From Chersky-840 sp035604715 (lineage in GTDB: Bacteria; Actinomycetota; Acidimicrobiia; Acidimicrobiales; UBA8190): a stretch of 64,000 bases of DNA. Every line of letters begins with the position of its first letter. The stretch's first letter is position 1. Both the position numbers and the translations under genes were made by a program. This document shows positions 63,815 to 64,000 of this stretch, in pieces. The notes beneath the pieces were generated by a model that saw only the letters and a program-made list of their open reading frames with translations, made no database searches and was not told the origin of the DNA. The stretch is taken from contig CAVSWP010000011.1 of assembly GCA_963731665.1 (NCBI GenBank), positions 1,116,001 through 1,180,000 of the forward strand, in the 5' to 3' direction.

Positions 63815-63951
63815 GTCCAACCTCCTTCGGCTCACCGAGGTATCAATCCGCCTCCCGATTTCTCTGGTCCTACCGACGACGCCCGACGGACCCGGGCTCA
63901 GGTGGCTTTGTGGGCTCGTTTTGCAGGCGCGTGCGGGGTGGGACTCACGAT

Positions 63952-64000
63952 CGTGTGGGTGCCGAGAATCCCATCCGCATCACGCGACCAGGCGATACTC
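63952..64000. mobile_element. IS element end, continues beyond window
   Basis: CGTGTGGGTGCCGAGAATCC and the following bases are identical over 49 bp to 42166-42214. Bases 63980-63982 are the complement of the transposase stop; the last codons (EYRLVA) run off the right edge on the minus strand. A longer, possibly intact copy of the IS may lie beyond. Confidence 0.85.

Overview
The window is GC-rich, gene-dense in blocks and littered with gene remnants. It fits an actinobacterium, most likely an Acidimicrobiia-like or mycobacteria-like lipid-storing soil or aquatic lineage. That reading rests on four near-complete wax ester synthase/diacylglycerol acyltransferase (WS/DGAT) genes plus one remnant, on DUF1876, DUF1918 and dodecin genes, on a DevS-like GAF kinase, on an 'LVGSDGGVFSFG' repeat protein, and on many GTG starts. 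Taxonomy is inferred from gene families only. No rRNA, tRNA or CRISPR was seen.

Layout. 1-9 kb: a truncated alpha/beta hydrolase, an FMN alpha-hydroxyacid dehydrogenase, a papain-like protein with a small membrane partner, a malic enzyme-citrate synthase pair and an adenosine-specific-kinase-family gene. 9-14 kb: a tight SDR / Ser-less hydrolase / flavin amine oxidase / WS-DGAT run. 14-20 kb: locus A (frameshifted WS/DGAT, alpha/beta hydrolase, SnoaL-like protein, ABC substrate-binding lipoprotein). 20-27 kb: SDR-acyl-CoA ligase pair, class II aldolase, stand-alone Clp_N protein, ThDP enzyme. 27-31 kb: a Drr-type ABC exporter and a patatin. 32-39 kb: DUF1876, E2-like acyltransferase, WS/DGAT, KAS III, SDR and serine hydrolase. 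40-42 kb: a secreted Kelch protein ending in six near-identical 43-residue repeats. 43-46 kb: aminotransferase / SCP2-like / APC transporter operon. 46-51 kb: an active-site-less D,D-carboxypeptidase homologue, a GYD gene between two integrase remnants, DUF1918 and dodecin. 51.9-56.1 kb: locus B, a rearranged second copy of the locus A gene set. 56.6-59 kb: divergent pseudo-receiver LuxR regulator and GAF histidine kinase. 60-62 kb: small HTH protein, TetR regulator, dimeric-barrel protein. 62.4-63.8 kb: a run of very small minus-strand genes. The right edge enters an IS element.

The common theme is neutral-lipid and acyl metabolism: WS/DGATs, acyl-CoA ligase, KAS III, SDRs, patatin and alpha/beta hydrolases. 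It is overlain by mobile-element activity. A transposase family with about 25-bp terminal repeats has left at least two decayed transposase copies, a bare transposase tail with its end, one internally deleted element and two non-coding mini-elements. A separate family of about 155-bp repeats occurs five times. Several genes are broken or lack catalytic residues (WS/DGAT, FGGY kinase, acyl-CoA dehydrogenase, cyclase, ABC permease, substrate-binding protein, integrase, PBP-like protein, response regulator). The window therefore looks like a plastic accessory region rather than a conserved core locus.
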